DNA of 64,000 nt from JADHUC01 sp964623055 (GTDB taxonomy: Bacteria; Planctomycetota; Planctomycetia; Pirellulales; Pirellulaceae), in NCBI GenBank assembly GCA_964623055.1, contig CAZURK010000050.1, positions 1 to 64,000 of the forward strand, given 5' to 3'. The position numbers and the translations under genes are program-made. Shown in pieces: positions 1 to 9,329 of the stretch. Within the stretch, counting starts at the first letter, position 1. The number at the start of each line of letters is the position of its first letter. The notes below the pieces were generated by a model, which ran no database searches, was not told the DNA's origin, and worked only from the letters and a program-made list of their open reading frames with translations.

Positions 1-62
1 ACACCGAAACTGTCTCGCCTTTCAGTCTCTCGACGCGCCGCGTCGGACAGTCCCCGAAATCG

Positions 63-347
63 GGTGTTTTTCGGCGGGTGAGCCCAAACGTAATCCAACT
101 TCGCGACGAGTTTCCCCTCCACATCCACGGGGTACCATGGCTGGCATAGATTGCTCGACAGTTCAAGCGCCGTCGCGGCCACATTGGGCAACATCGGCCC
201 GGATCGGGGACCGTTGGCGCGACGCAAAACTATGCCCATTTCAGTTGGTGGAGCAAATTCCTGTTTCTCTGGTTGATGATGCTGGGCCGGCTGGGACTAT
301 TCTCGATACTGGTACTGTTCGTGCCCGGCTTCTGGCGCAGCCGGTAG
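63..347 (+). pseudogene. Remnant of a TrkH-type potassium transporter C-terminus
   Basis: The reading frame from about 139 gives LLDSSSAVAATLGNIGP, the last pore-loop signature of TrkH/KtrB K+ channels-transporters. One base is then missing in the C-run near 198-201. The next frame continues as GSGTVGATQNYAHF and a hydrophobic helix ending LFVPGFWRSR, with stop TAG at 345-347. Upstream, a third frame at 63-131 reads like the cytoplasmic loop of TrkH (RRVSPNVIQLRDE), but the membrane segment expected between these parts is absent. I read this as a decayed gene end with at least one frameshift and one deletion; the lost base could be an assembly error. The family assignment of the last 70 residues is firm; the part before 139 is tentative. 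Confidence 0.6.
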
Positions 348-424
348 GTCCCGCTTGCCGAGCGGGACCTCGAAAACAGAGGGGTTCAGGCGGATCAAGG
401 CCCCGTCCGGCAGGCGGGACCTAC
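345..424. repeat. Paired hairpin repeat, family B copy 1
   Basis: Two GC-rich hairpins lie in inverted order. The first is GGTCCCGCT-TGCCG-AGCGGGACC at about 347-369. The second, imperfect, has loop CGGCA (complement of the first loop) and ends at 423. The TAG stop of the TrkH remnant lies within the first arm. The same composite design recurs at 11618-11700, so this is a dispersed palindromic (REP/BIME-like) element. Confidence 0.75.
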
Positions 425-515
425 ATTTTCGACAGTTCGCACACGAATGCTCGAAGGCTGCATATTCAACTCTGGTCGAAATCCTTCCGAGAGTAGTACA
501 ATACCGGAGGTGGCC

Positions 516-543
516 ATTAGTCATTGGTCATTCGTCATTCAGC
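516..543. repeat. Short heptad tandem repeat
   Basis: Three 7-base units ATTAGTC, ATTGGTC and ATTCGTC follow each other directly, then a degenerate fourth unit. They lie just upstream of the start chosen for the 577 gene. No function can be assigned. Confidence 0.6.
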
Positions 544-576
544 AACCAGGGGCTCCCAACCGCTGCGTTTCCCCGT

Positions 577-3500
577 ATGTCTTCTTCACCTTCACAGGAC
601 GATTCCAGGAAAACGCCGCCGGGACCGCCGCCCCTGCGGAAGCGTCCTTCCTCTGTCTCGCCGCCCCCCCCTCCGGAGGATATCGAGCTGCCCCCGGAAC
701 CGCCTCCTCCTGCCGCCGAATTGGCTGAGGCCCGTCCGGCCGATATGTCAAAGGCGCAGCGACTGCAGTTGTTTTCGGACAAGGCTCGATTCATCCTGGC
801 CGAGCAAAGGGGAGTGACGGCCAAGAGCCAGATGATGCTGGCCCGGGCAGCCAGCGAATTGGAGCTTTCCGAAAAGGAAGCCGAGAAGGCAATCGCGGCC
901 CTTCAGCAGACGCGAGGCGACGTCACGGCGCCTCCCGTGGCGGCGTCGCCCACGGATTCACGATGGCGCACGGATGAACCACCGCCAGACGTGAAGGGAG
1001 CCGAAACACCGTATGAGCTTTTCCGGGCTTACGTCGACGAGGCTCTCACCAAATCGTCAAAGCACGTAGTTTCCCACAGAAAGGAACGAAGACTGATCGC
1101 GGAAGGCAAGCGAAAGCTTGGGCTTTCCACGGTATTCGCGCGCCAAATCGTCCATCAGGTCGCGGCCGAGTGCGGCAAGACGGTCGTCTCTGTGGAAGAA
1201 GACGAACAGGGATCAGCGGGCTCGAGCGACGCGGCCGAGGATCCCAACGTGGACGAATTCCTCGAACGCGCGGCGGCCATTCTTGCCGAACAACGGGGGA
1301 TCAACGCCAGAAGTCGCGTCCTGTTGGCCGCTGCGGCCGGTGAGTTGGGTCTGTCGGATGAACAGACGGACCAGGCGATTGCCTCGCTCCAAACCAGCGT
1401 TTCCAGTGACGACAAGCACGATGTATGGGAACAGGAACGAATCGATTCGTTTCGCGACTATCTTGGCGAGGTGTTCGCCGGGCTACCCCACAAGGTTGCC
1501 ACCTCGCGTATGGAACGAAGCTGGATCGAGCAGGGCCAGTTGCGGCACGGAGTGGACGAAGGGCAGGCTCGCCAGGTCATCCGTGACCTGGCGTCCGAGC
1601 AGGACGTACGAATCGTCTCGGAAGAACAAGCCAAGGACCATGTGGTCGGCGTAGTCGAGCAACTGATGGGCGATGCCACGCGGATGGATGGACCGACGCG
1701 TGCGCGGGTCTTTTCGGAAGGCACGCAGTGGGGGCTCGTGCCGATGCAAGTCGACGTGATCATCCGCGAACAGGTCCGCGCGAATCGGCGAAGACGCTCG
1801 TCCGAGCGAGGATTGACGGGGCTGGCACTCACTGTCGGCATCGGCGTCCTATGTGCGGTTCTATGCTTCCTGGCATGGGTTTTCTTTCTCGGAGGCCGCG
1901 AAACGCCGGAGCCGGGGACGATCACCGAGAAGCCGATCGTTAGAGCACACGTGACGCCGGAGGCTGCTGCCATCGAATCGCCGACCGGACAGGAATGGTG
2001 GGCCAAGGACAAGAACCTTTTGATCGCCGTCACCAGAATGCGTAACGTCCTGCCAAACATGAAGGGGCACCTGATCGGCTTGAATTTGAAGGCCCCTGAG
2101 GCTCGAGCGCGTTCGTATCCTGAAATGGTCCGGGCGGCAGCCGCCAATGCCGACGAGAACGAGCAACGGGCGCTCCTGGGGGCATTGATTGCCGGCTGCT
2201 ATGTAGCAGAGCCGTCGGACGAATGCGCCAAGGTCATCCGCGAGACATTGCTGGGCCTTGCGCCCGCGGTCGGCGATGCGTTGCCCGAGGACGATGCCGG
2301 ATACGAGGACGCCTTTTGGGTCATCCGCACCGCGTTGTCGGCGTTGACCGACGACTCGCTGGATGCCGTGCGGGCGGACGACTTGGAGCGAGCGATGGAC
2401 CAGGCAATTGGCACAACCGTCGATCGCACGCTGGAATTGCCGCAACTGGAGCGTCAGTGTCTGGCGGCGCTTTGCCATCATCTGTACCAGGTAATCATCC
2501 GGTCGGCGGCGGCGCAACCGCTGGTGGCCCGTCCGCTGTATAGGTCCGTCACCTTCCACGCCATGCGTCATCTGGAGAGGGGCGTCATCGAGAAGATGAA
2601 CGTCGATCTTCTCGCGGCGGTTTTGCCGGACGTGGGCGAGGCATGGCGTGAGTACGAGAACTTGATCCAGTGGACCATCAACTCGACCGACCCACTGATT
2701 GTTCTGCGGGTGGTGGAACTGTACGAAGAGGTGGCGGATTCGTCACTGCGCGACTTCCTCGCCGATCGCCTGCTCCGTCGAGCTGGCGTTTTCCCGGCAT
2801 CGTTAGACGTGGACGAGGTGGCGCGCCGAGTGCGCGAGGCGATGGGCGCAAAACATGTCGTCACCGGGCGCCATCGCTGGAAGCAACTGGCCGATTTGGC
2901 CCCCATTACACTGGCCGAACGGGACGTGCCTGTCGACCAGACGGAGCCTATGTTGCAGCAGGTCGTCGACTTGGCGCACGCGAGCACCATGGCCTGCGCT
3001 TTGGCGCAAGGCGAGGTTGGCTACGCTAGTTTCGACAAGTTGAAGCAAGACGGCCCGCCAAAACTCGCCGCTGCGGGGAATGCCGCCGGCGCGCCTCGAC
3101 GCCCTCGACGGCGCGCGACCGGAGCCGCGGCCGACGCGCACTTGCAGAACGTGAACCGCCAGATTGGCTTCCTGACAGATCCACGCCGACAGCCCGCGCA
3201 ACGCCCGGTGTTTCTGAAATATATCGCGTCGTTAGCGCCTCAAGCGTCCGAATTGGACCACGAGCCAGCGGAAAAACTGGCTCGTTATCTCCTGAAGGCA
3301 AAGACCGACGGCGAACACAATCTGGTGCTGGAGCATGCCGAAACGGTGACCCACTGGAAAAACGTACGGCTGGCCCTGGCGGATCAAGTCCTGGAGACTC
3401 GCCTGCACGAGGAGCGAATCCAGGAACTGTTCTCCCGAGTCATCGGACGGAATCTCGAATTGGGCGGCGACGATTGGAAGCAACAAGCGTCCGAAGCAAT

Positions 3501-4005
3501 GATTCGAGACGTGATCGACGATCTGTTGATTGCGGAAAGCCGCGAGGTCGGCGCGGGGCGAGTCTACGACGATGCCAGCATGGCCCTTCGCGATCTCTAC
3601 ACGACGCAAGCAAGATTGCTAGGAGTCCTGCCCGAACAGTACGACGCCGCGGAAAGCCCAGCCCAGGTCCTGCGTTTGATGATCGGTCGCTACGCCGCCA
3701 AATTGGGCGGGGGCAATCTACCGGACGAAGCACGCCGCCACGTCACCAGCCTGCCCCACCAGTTCGAAGCCGTCGAGTACATGGGCGCGAACGATCTGGA
3801 ACGAACCGTGCTGCTCCAGAAGCTCTGGCTGCGTACCCTGGCCCTCGGCACCGCTCACAGCCACGCAGCAAAGGCGGAGCGGACAACAATCCTGGTCGAC
3901 GACCTGGAACAGGCCGACGACAGCGCCGACAACATGTTCGCCCAACTCCGCAATGGCGAACGAGCGATCCTCCAAGAATGGCTGCTCGCAAGCCCGCTGG
4001 AGTGA
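577..4005 (+). CDS. Large single-TM protein with duplicated helical modules, unknown function
   Basis: A 1142-residue protein of unknown function. I start at ATG 577 because the in-frame sequence before it runs through the palindromic and heptad repeats and does not look like protein. The first 50 residues are proline-rich. Two module types then alternate. Module A (about residues 69-113 and 227-275) shares ILAEQRG followed by small helices. Module B (about 146-200 and 290-345) shares the pattern F-R-x-Y-x-x-E...ER-x-x-I. One strong membrane helix lies at about 412-440. Some 700 mostly helical residues follow with no motif I recognise. With the single helix, the A-B-A-B part would be on one side and the long C-terminal part on the other; which side is cytoplasmic is not clear. 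The A and B modules resemble regulatory segments seen in planctomycete proteins, but this is only an impression. Confidence 0.8.
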   Translation: MSSSPSQDDSRKTPPGPPPLRKRPSSVSPPPPPEDIELPPEPPPPAAELAEARPADMSKAQRLQLFSDKARFILAEQRGVTAKSQMMLARAASELELSEKEAEKAIAALQQTRGDVTAPPVAASPTDSRWRTDEPPPDVKGAETPYELFRAYVDEALTKSSKHVVSHRKERRLIAEGKRKLGLSTVFARQIVHQVAAECGKTVVSVEEDEQGSAGSSDAAEDPNVDEFLERAAAILAEQRGINARSRVLLAAAAGELGLSDEQTDQAIASLQTSVSSDDKHDVWEQERIDSFRDYLGEVFAGLPHKVATSRMERSWIEQGQLRHGVDEGQARQVIRDLASEQDVRIVSEEQAKDHVVGVVEQLMGDATRMDGPTRARVFSEGTQWGLVPMQVDVIIREQVRANRRRRSSERGLTGLALTVGIGVLCAVLCFLAWVFFLGGRETPEPGTITEKPIVRAHVTPEAAAIESPTGQEWWAKDKNLLIAVTRMRNVLPNMKGHLIGLNLKAPEARARSYPEMVRAAAANADENEQRALLGALIAGCYVAEPSDECAKVIRETLLGLAPAVGDALPEDDAGYEDAFWVIRTALSALTDDSLDAVRADDLERAMDQAIGTTVDRTLELPQLERQCLAALCHHLYQVIIRSAAAQPLVARPLYRSVTFHAMRHLERGVIEKMNVDLLAAVLPDVGEAWREYENLIQWTINSTDPLIVLRVVELYEEVADSSLRDFLADRLLRRAGVFPASLDVDEVARRVREAMGAKHVVTGRHRWKQLADLAPITLAERDVPVDQTEPMLQQVVDLAHASTMACALAQGEVGYASFDKLKQDGPPKLAAAGNAAGAPRRPRRRATGAAADAHLQNVNRQIGFLTDPRRQPAQRPVFLKYIASLAPQASELDHEPAEKLARYLLKAKTDGEHNLVLEHAETVTHWKNVRLALADQVLETRLHEERIQELFSRVIGRNLELGGDDWKQQASEAMIRDVIDDLLIAESREVGAGRVYDDASMALRDLYTTQARLLGVLPEQYDAAESPAQVLRLMIGRYAAKLGGGNLPDEARRHVTSLPHQFEAVEYMGANDLERTVLLQKLWLRTLALGTAHSHAAKAERTTILVDDLEQADDSADNMFAQLRNGERAILQEWLLASPLE

Positions 4006-4068
4006 CTCCGGAGTTCCAGAATAGGCGAGCAGAGGCGTCTGGATCCCGCGAAAGGAGCCGAGTCCGTC

Positions 4069-5673
4069 TCAGCGGTGGCGATTCCACGCCAGTGCCAACG
4101 GGGCTGCGGCGACGGGAGCAATGGACAGAGCTAGTATTCCACACGCCAATGCGATCGCCGAGACAGGCCACGAGGGCCATAATGCGAGCACCGCGACGGC
4201 GCAGGATACCAGCCAAATGACGATCGCGGAGACGATGGCTCGATCTTTGACAAATCGCCGGCGCCGCGCCACGGCGAACGCGTAGGCGGTTACCAGCGTC
4301 AAGACGATTGCCCCGCAGAAGGTCAGCAAGTGTACCAACGGCAAGGCCGATCTCGGCACTAGTCCAAATCTGCCCAACACGAATACCAGAATGACACCGC
4401 CCCAGAACACAAGATTCACGGTGCTGAACACCCACTGTCGTCCGGTCAACATGATCGTCGTCGTCCAGGCACAAGAAGCGTACGAGAGCCATAACGAGCC
4501 TGCCACCGCCAGCGGAGGAACCAAAGCGGGCATCGAGGCCAACTGCTGCTTCAGTGCGTCCAGCGCCGCTGAATGATGGCCCAATGCAGCAGAGCCAAAT
4601 ATGCTAACCAGGGCGCCGGTCACCAAAACTAGCCAAACGGCTAGGATACTTGTCGCCGCGGCTCGCAAGACGATGAAAGCCAACTGTGAATCATTCAAAG
4701 GGCGAGTCGCCATGAAGGTGGTGAAACTGTCCTTGCGACCCTGGCGGTTGCCGATGAACGCCCCCACGAAAATGCCGGAAAACAGTGGCCCCATGAACAA
4801 CGCGCCACCCAACATGGCCTCGAACTCGTCATTCGCCGCGCCCCCGCCCACAAGGATGACAATGGTCGGAATCGCAATGATCGCCGCAGCGATGCCCGGC
4901 ACAACCAGCCCTCGCGGACGCCACTCGGCCCAGAATTGGGCGGCAGGCGCGGAACGGAAGGCGCGTCGTCGCATCGACAACAATCCGACAATTCGATTGT
5001 ACACCTGTTGGAGGTCCGGCCAGGGCCGCGTATTGCCGCAGCGATCGCTCGCGACGCTGATAACCGAGAAGGCATACGCCGCAGCAACAAAGAGGCCCAT
5101 CGTGAGCAGTTCGCCAAGCGTCGGTCGACTCCACATTCCGCCGTCCCAATAGACTCGGCTGAACCAAGTGGTCAGCAAAATCGTCCCCACTATCCAAGCA
5201 GCCAATTTCCACAGCCGGAAGTCGAGCACCGACCACATTACTGCCACGGCCATCGCCAGCCCGGTGGCGAAGAAAATGCTTGGCCCCGACAACGCGAAGT
5301 CCGCCCCGACCAACCAGTTGCAGGCACTCATCGAGACGAGGCAGATCAGTGCTGCGGTGACCATTCCCAGGAGCATCCTCCACGCGACCAGGAACCACGT
5401 CGGTATGGGTTTGGTGTACAGACAATGGCTGAAGCCGCGTGGGGCATCAAACAACGCAGGGAAGACCGCAAACAGTGATGCCGCAAACCCGATAGGGAAG
5501 ATCAGATGTCGGCCTTCCGGGTCTCTGGCCCACTCTTCCACAGAACGCCCCACAAGCGAGAGGGCCCAACTTCGGAGCGCCACCATACCCACGATGGCCA
5601 CCGTGGCAGTCAGTATCCACCACCAACTGCGTCGAACGAATTCCCAAGTCATTGCTCTGGCGATGGAATACAT
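4069..5673 (-). CDS. ABC-2-type transporter permease
   Basis: A 534-residue integral membrane protein with about twelve hydrophobic segments, no signal peptide and no catalytic motif. It lies 150 bp downstream of an ABC ATPase on the same strand, which in turn follows a GntR/YtrA-type regulator. This three-gene order is the known layout of YtrA-controlled ABC exporters. ATG 5673 is preceded by GAGGTG at good spacing. The protein is presumably the membrane half of an exporter working with the 5824-6705 ATPase. The transported compound cannot be inferred; in other bacteria such operons respond to cell-wall-active compounds, which may not hold here. Confidence 0.8.
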   Translation of the reverse strand: MYSIARAMTWEFVRRSWWWILTATVAIVGMVALRSWALSLVGRSVEEWARDPEGRHLIFPIGFAASLFAVFPALFDAPRGFSHCLYTKPIPTWFLVAWRMLLGMVTAALICLVSMSACNWLVGADFALSGPSIFFATGLAMAVAVMWSVLDFRLWKLAAWIVGTILLTTWFSRVYWDGGMWSRPTLGELLTMGLFVAAAYAFSVISVASDRCGNTRPWPDLQQVYNRIVGLLSMRRRAFRSAPAAQFWAEWRPRGLVVPGIAAAIIAIPTIVILVGGGAANDEFEAMLGGALFMGPLFSGIFVGAFIGNRQGRKDSFTTFMATRPLNDSQLAFIVLRAAATSILAVWLVLVTGALVSIFGSAALGHHSAALDALKQQLASMPALVPPLAVAGSLWLSYASCAWTTTIMLTGRQWVFSTVNLVFWGGVILVFVLGRFGLVPRSALPLVHLLTFCGAIVLTLVTAYAFAVARRRRFVKDRAIVSAIVIWLVSCAVAVLALWPSWPVSAIALACGILALSIAPVAAAPLALAWNRHR

Positions 5674-5823
5674 GTCTCACACCTCGAAGCACCAAGTCTG
5701 TTACCAGCCGATTCCGCACGGACACTGCAATATTCCTGCCAGATTCTTCATGACACAGAAAGTAGGCAGGAATATGTTCCTCGTAGTTCGTTCATCGTAC
5801 CTCGCACGGTTCGGTAACTCGTC

Positions 5824-6705
5824 TCAGTCCCCGGCGTGGGCGACAAAGATGTCGTCCAGTGATGCCGGCTCGTCTTCCACGATGCTGGCTCCGGCATCAT
5901 CAACTGCCTTCCTCAGCCGTTCAATTTCACCGTTGCACGTAACAGTCCATTCGTGTCCTTCCCCGGTACAAGCGAGTGTTCCCGGAAGTTTGGGTGGCCC
6001 GGTTTGCGGCTCCTCGAATCGCACCGTCACTCGCCGATGAGCGGCAACGATCTTGCTCAGGTCGTCGCTTAAGATGACTTTGCCCTCGTGGATCATCGTC
6101 ACGGAATCCGCCACGCGTTCCACTTCCTCCAACAAGTGCGAGGAAAAGAAGACGTTGCGCCCTTCGTCGGCCACCGTCCGGATAATAACCGTGAGAATGT
6201 CGCGACGCACGATCGGATCCAGTCCCGACGACGGCTCATCCAGTATCAGCAGATCCGGTCGATGCGCCAGGGCAACCAGCAATCCGGTTCGCGCACGCTG
6301 ACCGCGCGAGAGCTTCTTGACGCGTTGCTTGTTGCTTAACTCGAATGTCTCCCGCAACTGCTCGGCAAACGCCTGATCCCATTTCGGATAGAACGCCTGT
6401 GTGTAGCTCATCAGTTCCCCAATGCGCATCCAATCGGGCAGATCGCGGTCCTCCGACAAGTATCCGATGCGCCCCAATACACCGACTGGATCCTTGACGG
6501 GATCCAGGCCGAAAACTCGCACCGAGCCCGTCTGTGCCTTGAAAAGCCCCAGCAAGTGCTTGATCAGCGTCGTCTTGCCGGCACCGTTCTCGCCCACCAG
6601 CCCGGATACAACTCCAGGGCCGACGTTCAGGCTCACGTCATCAAGCGCCGTTATCTTGCCAAACCGACGTGATAGGCCGCTGACTTCGACTACGTTCTCG
6701 CTCAT
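5824..6705 (-). CDS. ABC transporter ATP-binding protein
   Basis: A 293-residue ATPase subunit. It has Walker A GENGAGKT (about residues 38-45), the signature loop LSRGQRAR, Walker B LLILDEPSSGLD and the switch histidine in FFSSHLLEEVERV. After the core there is a C-terminal extension of about 75 residues typical of drug-export ATPases such as CcmA/YtrB. An ATG at 6711 is also in frame, but GGGAGAG sits immediately before it and 7 bases before ATG 6705, so 6705 is preferred. The partner is the permease at 4069-5673. A palindromic repeat separates this gene from the regulator gene upstream. Confidence 0.92.
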   Translation of the reverse strand: MSENVVEVSGLSRRFGKITALDDVSLNVGPGVVSGLVGENGAGKTTLIKHLLGLFKAQTGSVRVFGLDPVKDPVGVLGRIGYLSEDRDLPDWMRIGELMSYTQAFYPKWDQAFAEQLRETFELSNKQRVKKLSRGQRARTGLLVALAHRPDLLILDEPSSGLDPIVRRDILTVIIRTVADEGRNVFFSSHLLEEVERVADSVTMIHEGKVILSDDLSKIVAAHRRVTVRFEEPQTGPPKLPGTLACTGEGHEWTVTCNGEIERLRKAVDDAGASIVEDEPASLDDIFVAHAGD

Positions 6706-6729
6706 CGTCATCTCTCCCGAACAAGTTTC

Positions 6730-6748
6730 CCTCTCCCTCTGGGAGAGG
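6730..6748. repeat. Short hairpin repeat
   Basis: CCTCTCCC-TCT-GGGAGAGG forms a perfect 8-bp stem with a 3-base loop. It is followed by a purine-rich tail that is often repeated in high-GC genomes. It lies in the leader of the ATPase gene. Confidence 0.5.
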
Positions 6749-6800
6749 ACCGGGGTGAGGGTGTCTTGGGCAAGCGGACGAGAAGAATCTGCCCGCTGTC

Positions 6801-6865
6801 CACACCAGCCCGACGCGCAAGCGAGGGAGTCCGCAGCATCCCTCGCTCGCGCGTCGGGCTAGTGT
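6801..6865. repeat. Dispersed palindrome, family A copy 1
   Basis: Two 24-base arms carry CCCGACGCGCAAGCGAGGG and its near reverse complement, separated by about 11 bases. The same element occurs at 16111-16178 and 43763-43826. Here it lies inside the regulator-ATPase-permease transcription unit, so it would be transcribed as a long hairpin between two cistrons. Confidence 0.85.
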
Positions 6866-6891
6866 TGGTATTTCATTTCGATCCTCTTGTC

Positions 6892-7275
6892 TTATCCACT
6901 TTTCATCTGCCGGCCGCGCTGCCGGACGAGTCCTACCAGCACTTCCATATCCACGTTCATTTGCCGCGCCTCGGTAAGCAGCATGTCAATGCGCTCGTTC
7001 AGTATCCGATTCTGTTCCCGTCGCGCGAGTGGCGAACCTGAATCCGACACGAAAACGCCTGACCCCCGTCGAGTGACAATCACTCCTGCGTTCTCCAACT
7101 CTCGATACGCGCGCGCGACCGTGTTCGGATTCACCAGCAACTGTTCAGCCAGCTTGCGAACCGGCGGCAACTGTTCGCTCGGCGCCAAACGCCCCGACGC
7201 GACCAAGTACTTGACTTGATTCACAATCTGCAGATAGATCGGAACACCATCATTGCTGGAAACGCGGATTTGCAT
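6892..7275 (-). CDS. GntR-family transcriptional regulator, YtrA type
   Basis: A 127-residue protein. The first 75 residues are a GntR winged helix (YLQIVNQVKYLVASGRL, then PPVRKLAEQLLVNPNTVARA). Only a short dimerisation tail follows instead of a FadR or HutC effector domain. That length and build are those of the YtrA subfamily, which represses its own ABC-transporter operon. ATG 7275 is preceded by GAGGCAG. The candidate operator lies 55 bp upstream. The ligand that lifts repression is unknown. Confidence 0.9.
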   Translation of the reverse strand: MQIRVSSNDGVPIYLQIVNQVKYLVASGRLAPSEQLPPVRKLAEQLLVNPNTVARAYRELENAGVIVTRRGSGVFVSDSGSPLARREQNRILNERIDMLLTEARQMNVDMEVLVGLVRQRGRQMKSG

Positions 7276-7330
7276 CGCATCTGCCTCGTTCGTGCAACAG
7301 CGTCAACTACTGAACGCCACGCATTGAGCA

Positions 7331-7354
7331 ATTGTATTAATACAATAATACAAT
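7331..7354. promoter_or_regulatory. Candidate YtrA-type operator
   Basis: A perfect 16-bp palindrome ATTGTATTAATACAAT (7331-7346) is followed directly by a repeat of its right half, AATACAAT (7347-7354). It is very AT-rich against a GC-rich background and lies 55 bp upstream of the GntR gene. GntR/YtrA regulators bind short AT-rich dyads in their own promoters, so autoregulation is the natural reading. Confidence 0.65.
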
Positions 7355-7722
7355 CCGCGAGTCAATAGTCCACGAACGATTCTCTCAGATTTTTCCGAAT
7401 TCGTTGCACGGCTCGAGACGCGACGCGGTGGTTCAGAACCGCCGTCGAAATAGAACTGTCGTTTAACCGCTGGGCCAACGGCCCGCGCGGACGCGCCCAG
7501 CCCGTTGGGCTTGGAGTCAAACGCAACCGCTCAATTCTCGTGTGGGATAGGCATCTTGCCTGTCATGCTTGCACAACATCTTGGGATGGCGAGCAGTTCG
7601 GCCAACAGATCTGACAGGCTGGAAGCCTCCCCCACGACGGATCCACGCAAAACTGAACGGTATTGAAGTTGGACGAGGAACGCCTGAATCCACAAACGCC
7701 ATTTCTATTCTGGCAGCAGCCC
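7355..7722. other. Intergenic stretch with a palindromic repeat
   Basis: No convincing gene. At 7469-7514 an imperfect palindrome built on GGGCCAACGGCCC and CCCAGCCCGTTGGGC could fold on either strand. It lies downstream of the sulfatase gene on the minus strand and could help end its transcript, but no T-run follows. Confidence 0.45.
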
Positions 7723-9210
7723 TTACTTCTTTGGCTTCCAGCCTGGATACTTGGGGGCACCGCCCAGATAAGGATACTCGTCGAACTTCTCGCCTCCGCC
7801 CACGACGCGCGGGTCGCCGCTTGACTTGAGCCCGGCGGTGAGACGCTCGGCCAGCTTGTCCTTCACGTCGCCGTAGGCGGGATCGTTGGCCACGTTGGTC
7901 AACTGCTCGGGGTCCTTGGACATGTCATACAGCTCTTCGGCGGGGCGCTTGGCAAATGCCGCGTCGTACAAGCTGCGATGGAGCGCGTCCCGGTCGCGGT
8001 TCTCGACCATGCAGGTCTTGGTCGCACCGTTGTCGCAATCCGCTAACCATGCGCCTGGTATGGCGGCCTTTTCGTAGTTCGGTGTACCGGCGGGCCAGCG
8101 CTCAGGGCGAAAGTTGCGGATGTACAGAAAGTCGTGCGTACGGATCGCTCGGCAAGGGTAGCCACCCATGTCCGGGGCCTCTTGTCCGGGAACGTGTCGC
8201 TCTCTGCCGATCAGCACGAAGTCGCGCGCGGGATCTACTCTCCCCGATTCCCCGCTGCTCAAAATCGGCATCAGGCTGCGTCCAGTCATGTCGTTCGGCG
8301 GAGCAAGTCCAGCAATCTCCAGGAAGGTCGGCGCCAGATCGGTCAGGCTGACAAAGTCGTCGATAGTCCGATTCGGTTTCACTTTGACGCCCCAACGCAA
8401 GGCCAGCGGAACGCGCGAACCGGAGTCGTACAAGTTGCCTTTGCAGCGAGGGAAAGGCATCCCGTGATCGCCGGTCATTACGATGACCGTACCATCCAAC
8501 TGGCCAATCTCCTCCAGCGCCGCCATTGCCGAGCCGACCAGGGCGTCAAATCGTTGACACTCGAAGTAGTAATCGGCCACGTCGCTACGCACTTCGGGCG
8601 AATCCGGAAAACAGCCAAACAACTTGATCTGTTTCAGATTCATGCCGCTGGCCGCGCCGGAACCGGCTCTATACGGCCGGTGTGGGTCGCTGCTGCCTAG
8701 CCAGAAACAGAACGGTTTGTCCTTCGCGCGTTTGGCCAGGAAATCCTGGAAGTTCCGGTAGGGCTCTCCGACCAACTGGCGCCCCGGACGCTCCGTGCGT
8801 CCCGGTCCCCAGCCCTTGCTGCTGACGCCTACCTCGTAGCCGGCTTCCTTCAGCATTTCCGGATAAGTGCCAAACCTATCGGGAAACACGCTCCACAAGT
8901 TCCCGGCCCCTTCCAAACGCCAATGCCACTGGCCGGTCAGGATGGCGCCACGCGAGGGCGTGCACGATGGCGAAGAGATGTACGCGTGGTGGAACAGTAC
9001 GCCTTCGCGCGCCAAGCGGTCAAATGTTGGCGTCTTCACAACGGGATCGCCGTAGGCCCCCGCGTGTGGCCAGCCCCAGTCGTCGGCAATCGCAAACAGG
9101 ATGTTGGGCCTGTTGTCTTCGGCCTCGGCGGCTAACGCGCTGCTGGGAATGAGATGGGTGGCCACGCAGGCCAATAGCACGGGAAATGCAAAGCGATGTG
9201 GTGTGTTCAT
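7723..9210 (-). CDS. Secreted sulfatase (formylglycine type)
   Basis: A 495-residue enzyme expected to hydrolyse sulfate esters or sulfamates of polysaccharides outside the cytoplasm. It has a signal peptide (about residues 1-27, ending SSALAA). The metal-binding pair is D43-D44 in IADDWGW. The sulfatase signature is C83-T-P-S-R87 followed by GAILTG; C83 would be converted to formylglycine. A second metal site lies in MTGDHGMPF. The overall build resembles heparan N-sulfatase-like bacterial sulfatases (family S1), but the substrate cannot be read from sequence. It is downstream of the FAD oxidoreductase and a second sulfatase on the same strand, which suggests one polysaccharide-degradation unit. 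Confidence 0.92.
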   Translation of the reverse strand: MNTPHRFAFPVLLACVATHLIPSSALAAEAEDNRPNILFAIADDWGWPHAGAYGDPVVKTPTFDRLAREGVLFHHAYISSPSCTPSRGAILTGQWHWRLEGAGNLWSVFPDRFGTYPEMLKEAGYEVGVSSKGWGPGRTERPGRQLVGEPYRNFQDFLAKRAKDKPFCFWLGSSDPHRPYRAGSGAASGMNLKQIKLFGCFPDSPEVRSDVADYYFECQRFDALVGSAMAALEEIGQLDGTVIVMTGDHGMPFPRCKGNLYDSGSRVPLALRWGVKVKPNRTIDDFVSLTDLAPTFLEIAGLAPPNDMTGRSLMPILSSGESGRVDPARDFVLIGRERHVPGQEAPDMGGYPCRAIRTHDFLYIRNFRPERWPAGTPNYEKAAIPGAWLADCDNGATKTCMVENRDRDALHRSLYDAAFAKRPAEELYDMSKDPEQLTNVANDPAYGDVKDKLAERLTAGLKSSGDPRVVGGGEKFDEYPYLGGAPKYPGWKPKK

Positions 9211-9329
9211 CAGTTCGTCGCCCTCAATCGGTTTTCATGTGTGAAGGTGTGAAGATATGATGTCCCACGGATGGCATCCAAATCCACGGATACGCTGCGC
9301 GACGCGTCAGTGCTTTTCCGGCCTGACGC

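Noticed and set aside
137..496. 119-aa open frame at the window start
   Set aside because: It covers the TrkH remnant in the wrong frame and then runs through palindromic repeats; no domain.
3743..4492. 249-aa open frame on the minus strand
   Set aside because: Overlaps the ends of two well-supported genes in other frames; no motif.
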